Assembly: GCF_000497575.1 (NCBI RefSeq)
Contig: NZ_APJI01000015.1
Location: 124,001-188,000 of the forward strand
Reading direction: 5' to 3'
Length of the DNA stretch: 64,000 bases
Source: Afipia sp. OHSU_II-C1
GTDB lineage: Bacteria > Pseudomonadota > Alphaproteobacteria > Rhizobiales > Xanthobacteraceae
Shown here: positions 61,889-64,000 of the stretch, piece by piece
How the letters are laid out: each line of letters begins with the position of its first letter
Numbering within the stretch: position 1 is the first letter of the stretch
Notes under the pieces: model-generated
Database searches by the model: none
Told to the model about the DNA's origin: nothing
Seen by the model: the letters and a program-made list of their open reading frames with translations, nothing else
Position numbers and translations under genes: made by a program

Positions 61889-62969
61889 GACCGGCCTCCT
61901 TCGCGTCGTCATTGCGAGCGGAGCGAAGCAATCCAGAAGCATCCGACAAAGAACTGGATTGCTTCGTCGCTGCGCTCCTCGCAATGACGGGAGACGTTTC
62001 CTGCGTCGGAAGGACCATTTTCAGCAGATCGCGCACGCCGTTCGGCAGCACCAATACGATCAGAATGACGATCAGTCCTTCGGCGAGCTTCCAGTGTTCG
62101 GTGGTCGCCTTGAGAGCTTCCTCAAGCCCGATCAGCACCAGCGCGCCAGCCAGCGGACCCGCCACCGAACGCTGACCGCCGATCAGCACCATCACCAGCA
62201 CCGTGGCCGACAGATGCCAGCCCAGCATCTGCGGCGCGACAAAGCCGAACTGCGCCGCAGCGAAGTATCCGGCGATGCCCGCAATCGCGCCCGAGATCAC
62301 GAATGCCGTCAGCCGCACACGAAACACCGGAAAGCCGAGCGCACGGGCGCGGCGCTCATTGTCGCGGGCCGCCGCCAGCGCGTGACCGAACGGCGAGCGC
62401 ACGATCATGGTCAGGAGCGCGATCACCGCCACCAGAACAGCGAGGATAAAGAAATAGTAGGTCAGCGGCTTTTCGAGATCGAGCAGGGTGATGTTGCCGA
62501 GCATCATCGACGGCTTGTTATAGATAAACGCGCCGTCAGAGCCGCCAGCGAACTTGCTGTCATGAAACAGGAAGAACAGCATTTCTCCGAATGCCAGCGT
62601 CACCATGATGAAGTAGATGCCACGCGTGCGCAGCGCCAGCGAACCGATTACCGCGGCAGCACCCGCGGAAGCTACCACCGCAAGCGGCAGCGTCCACCAC
62701 AGCGAGACTGGATCGTATTTCGGGGAGGCCAGCGCCAGCACATAGCCTGCGATGCCGAAGAACGCAGCGTGGCACAGGCTCACAAGACCTCCGTAGCCGA
62801 CCACGAGATTGAGCGACATCGCCAGGATGCCCATGATCAGCGCCTTGCTGATGAACTGCACATAATAGGTTGGCGCGACGAACGGTAGCGCAATCGCCAG
62901 CGCGAGCAGCGCACCCGGCAACAGCAACACACGCGGATTGCGTCGCACTTTCTCGTCCATGCGGATCAT
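61881..62969 (-). CDS. livM: Branched-chain-type ABC permease LivM with a repeat-derived C-terminus
   Basis: 362 residues from the ATG at 62969 (MIRMDEK), overlapping the livH stop as ATGA. About ten membrane helices; signature ALRTRGIYFIMVTLAFGEMLFF and VVGYGGLVSLCHAAFFGIAGYV. The family's usual end is near PNGVRDLLKMVLPTQ. Here the last ~35 residues (ETSPVIARSAATKQSSSLSDASGLLRSARND) are encoded by palindromic element E copy 3, so the original stop was displaced. Confidence 0.92.
   Translation of the reverse strand: MIRMDEKVRRNPRVLLLPGALLALAIALPFVAPTYYVQFISKALIMGILAMSLNLVVGYGGLVSLCHAAFFGIAGYVLALASPKYDPVSLWWTLPLAVVASAGAAAVIGSLALRTRGIYFIMVTLAFGEMLFFLFHDSKFAGGSDGAFIYNKPSMMLGNITLLDLEKPLTYYFFILAVLVAVIALLTMIVRSPFGHALAAARDNERRARALGFPVFRVRLTAFVISGAIAGIAGYFAAAQFGFVAPQMLGWHLSATVLVMVLIGGQRSVAGPLAGALVLIGLEEALKATTEHWKLAEGLIVILIVLVLPNGVRDLLKMVLPTQETSPVIARSAATKQSSSLSDASGLLRSARNDDAKEAGHG
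61907..61989. repeat. Palindromic element E, copy 3 (inside livM 3' end)
   Basis: Inverted copy of element E: left arm CGTCATTGCGAGCGGAGCG, right arm CGCTGCGCTCCTCGCAATGACG, with AAGCAATCCAG/CTGGATTGCTT inner pairing. It runs through codons of livM rather than between genes. Confidence 0.9.
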
Positions 62970-63838
62970 ACCTCCCGCCGGCCGAGAATGCCGTTCGGGC
63001 GCCACAGCAACACCGCCGCCATCAGCACATAGATCAGCACGCTCGAGACGCTCGGGAAGAACACTTTTCCGAACGTATCGGTGAGACCGATCAGGAGCGC
63101 GCCAATCGCAGCGCCCCCAATCGAGCCGATGCCGCCGAGCACGACGACAACGAACGAGAGGATAAGCATGCTGTCGCCCATGCCGGGATAGACGGTCGAA
63201 ACCGGGGCGACGACGATGCCGCCGAGTGCCGCCAGCGCGATGCCTACCGCGAAGACGTAGCGATTCACAGCGTCGAAGTTGATCCCAAGGGTGCGCGTCA
63301 TCTCACGGTTCTCAGCGCCCGCCCGCACGATCATGCCGATCTTGGTGCGCGTAATGACAAGATAGATGATCGCGGCCGCAACCAGACAGAAGCCACAGAT
63401 CGCGAGACGATAAACCGGGTATGACAGGTTATCGGTGAGCTGGATCGCGCCGCGCAGCCCTTCCGGCGGCAGCACCGAATGCACGTCCTTGCCAAACAGC
63501 AGTTGCCTGATTTCGTCGATGACAAGAATCAGACCGAACGAGAGCAGCACCTGGGCCAAATGATCGCGGCCGTAAAGCCTGCGGATGAAAACGTTCTCGA
63601 GCAACAGCCCCACGACGAAGGCGATGGCGACACCGGCAACAAGAGCGACCCAGAAGCTGCCGGTATAGGCCGCGATCCAGTAGGCGAGATAGGCGCCCAG
63701 CATGTAGAACGCGCCGTGGGCGAGATTGATGACGCCGAGAATGCCGAACACCAGCGTCAGCCCGCTGGCGACCAGAAACAGGACCATCCCGTACTGAATG
63801 GCATTCAGAAGTTGAACGCCGAGGGTTACGAGGTCCAT
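62966..63838 (-). CDS. livH: Branched-chain-type ABC permease LivH
   Basis: 290 residues, eight or so membrane helices. Signatures: FLVASGLTLVFGILGVINLAHGAFYMLGAY, AFVVGLLLENVFIRRLYGRDHLAQVLLSFGLILVIDEIRQLLFG and VVLGGIGSIGGAAIGALLIGLTDT. With LivM forms the membrane channel. The upstream 162 bp to the window end carry only a palindromic repeat; a receptor gene may lie further right. Confidence 0.94.
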   Translation of the reverse strand: MDLVTLGVQLLNAIQYGMVLFLVASGLTLVFGILGVINLAHGAFYMLGAYLAYWIAAYTGSFWVALVAGVAIAFVVGLLLENVFIRRLYGRDHLAQVLLSFGLILVIDEIRQLLFGKDVHSVLPPEGLRGAIQLTDNLSYPVYRLAICGFCLVAAAIIYLVITRTKIGMIVRAGAENREMTRTLGINFDAVNRYVFAVGIALAALGGIVVAPVSTVYPGMGDSMLILSFVVVVLGGIGSIGGAAIGALLIGLTDTFGKVFFPSVSSVLIYVLMAAVLLWRPNGILGRREV

Positions 63839-63884
63839 TTAATGTGTCCCGTCAGAAAAAGCGGCATGAACTACACACACGATG

Positions 63885-64000
63885 TCGTCCCCGCGAAGGC
63901 GGGGACCCATACTCCCTGAATCCGAGCCTCCCGCAAACATGCTGACGCAGATTCTGTGCGAAATATCAAACATAGTGGTTATGGGTCCCCGCCTTCGCGG
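63885..64000. repeat. Palindromic repeat at the right edge (truncated)
   Basis: Left arm CCCCGCGAAGGCGGGGACCCA (about 63889-63909) pairs with TGGGTCCCCGCCTTCGCGG (63982-64000), with about 70 bp between them; the right arm is cut by the window end. It lies upstream of livH. This GCGAAGGCGGGGACC pattern is widespread in related genomes in my recollection. Confidence 0.8.

Overview
The window is a contiguous, gene-dense, high-GC chromosomal stretch from an alphaproteobacterium, most likely of the Bradyrhizobium / Rhodopseudomonas / Afipia group. The evidence is a GcrA-type cell-cycle regulator, a SAM-II riboswitch in front of metZ, class I lysyl-tRNA synthetase, an OpgC/SGNH cell-envelope operon, a box-type benzoate pathway with a BoxR regulator, and several palindromic repeat families that I recall from that group. 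I see no rRNA, CRISPR array, insertion sequence or prophage. The window opens inside one gene (an ABC substrate-binding protein) and closes in a palindromic repeat.

Left third (1-24 kb) is mixed housekeeping and envelope. It holds a tandemly duplicated beta-barrel protein, a TPR-methyltransferase, an exonuclease / ATP-dependent DNA ligase pair flanked on both sides by unusual hairpins, two transporters, pyrD, an S24-type regulator, lysS, a cellulose-synthase-like glycosyltransferase with an extra N-terminal domain, a SCO protein, an FAD dehydrogenase, panE, and an ECF sigma factor followed by DUF4142 and cupredoxin genes. The sigma gene and the DUF4142 gene share a promoter-like repeat. A tRNA-Gly lies at 24.1 kb.

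Middle (24-51 kb) holds ogt, an AraC regulator, an EAL protein, a second MATE pump, an AidB-like acyl-CoA dehydrogenase and a double-domain dCTP deaminase. Next comes metZ under a SAM-II riboswitch whose pseudoknot, antiterminator and terminator overlap, then phzF-like and a translationally coupled operon of OpgC plus two periplasmic SGNH proteins. The rest is apaG, argD-argF-hslO, gcrA, a PhoR-like kinase, an OmpA/BON operon, and polysaccharide genes (deacetylase, SDR, GT4).

Right end (51-64 kb) is an aerobic benzoyl-CoA ('box') catabolic island. On the minus strand benzoate-CoA ligase, an alpha/beta hydrolase and boxC-boxB-boxA make and degrade benzoyl-CoA. boxR (HTH plus shikimate-kinase-like fold) and a coupled unknown gene diverge from the ligase. 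A livH-livM-livG-livF branched-chain-type ABC transporter next to them probably imports aromatic acids or related substrates. TGCA-N6-TGCA sites and a shared GAATTATAAT box mark likely BoxR operators. Three copies of one ~80-bp palindromic element lie in this island; one has become the 3' end of livM.
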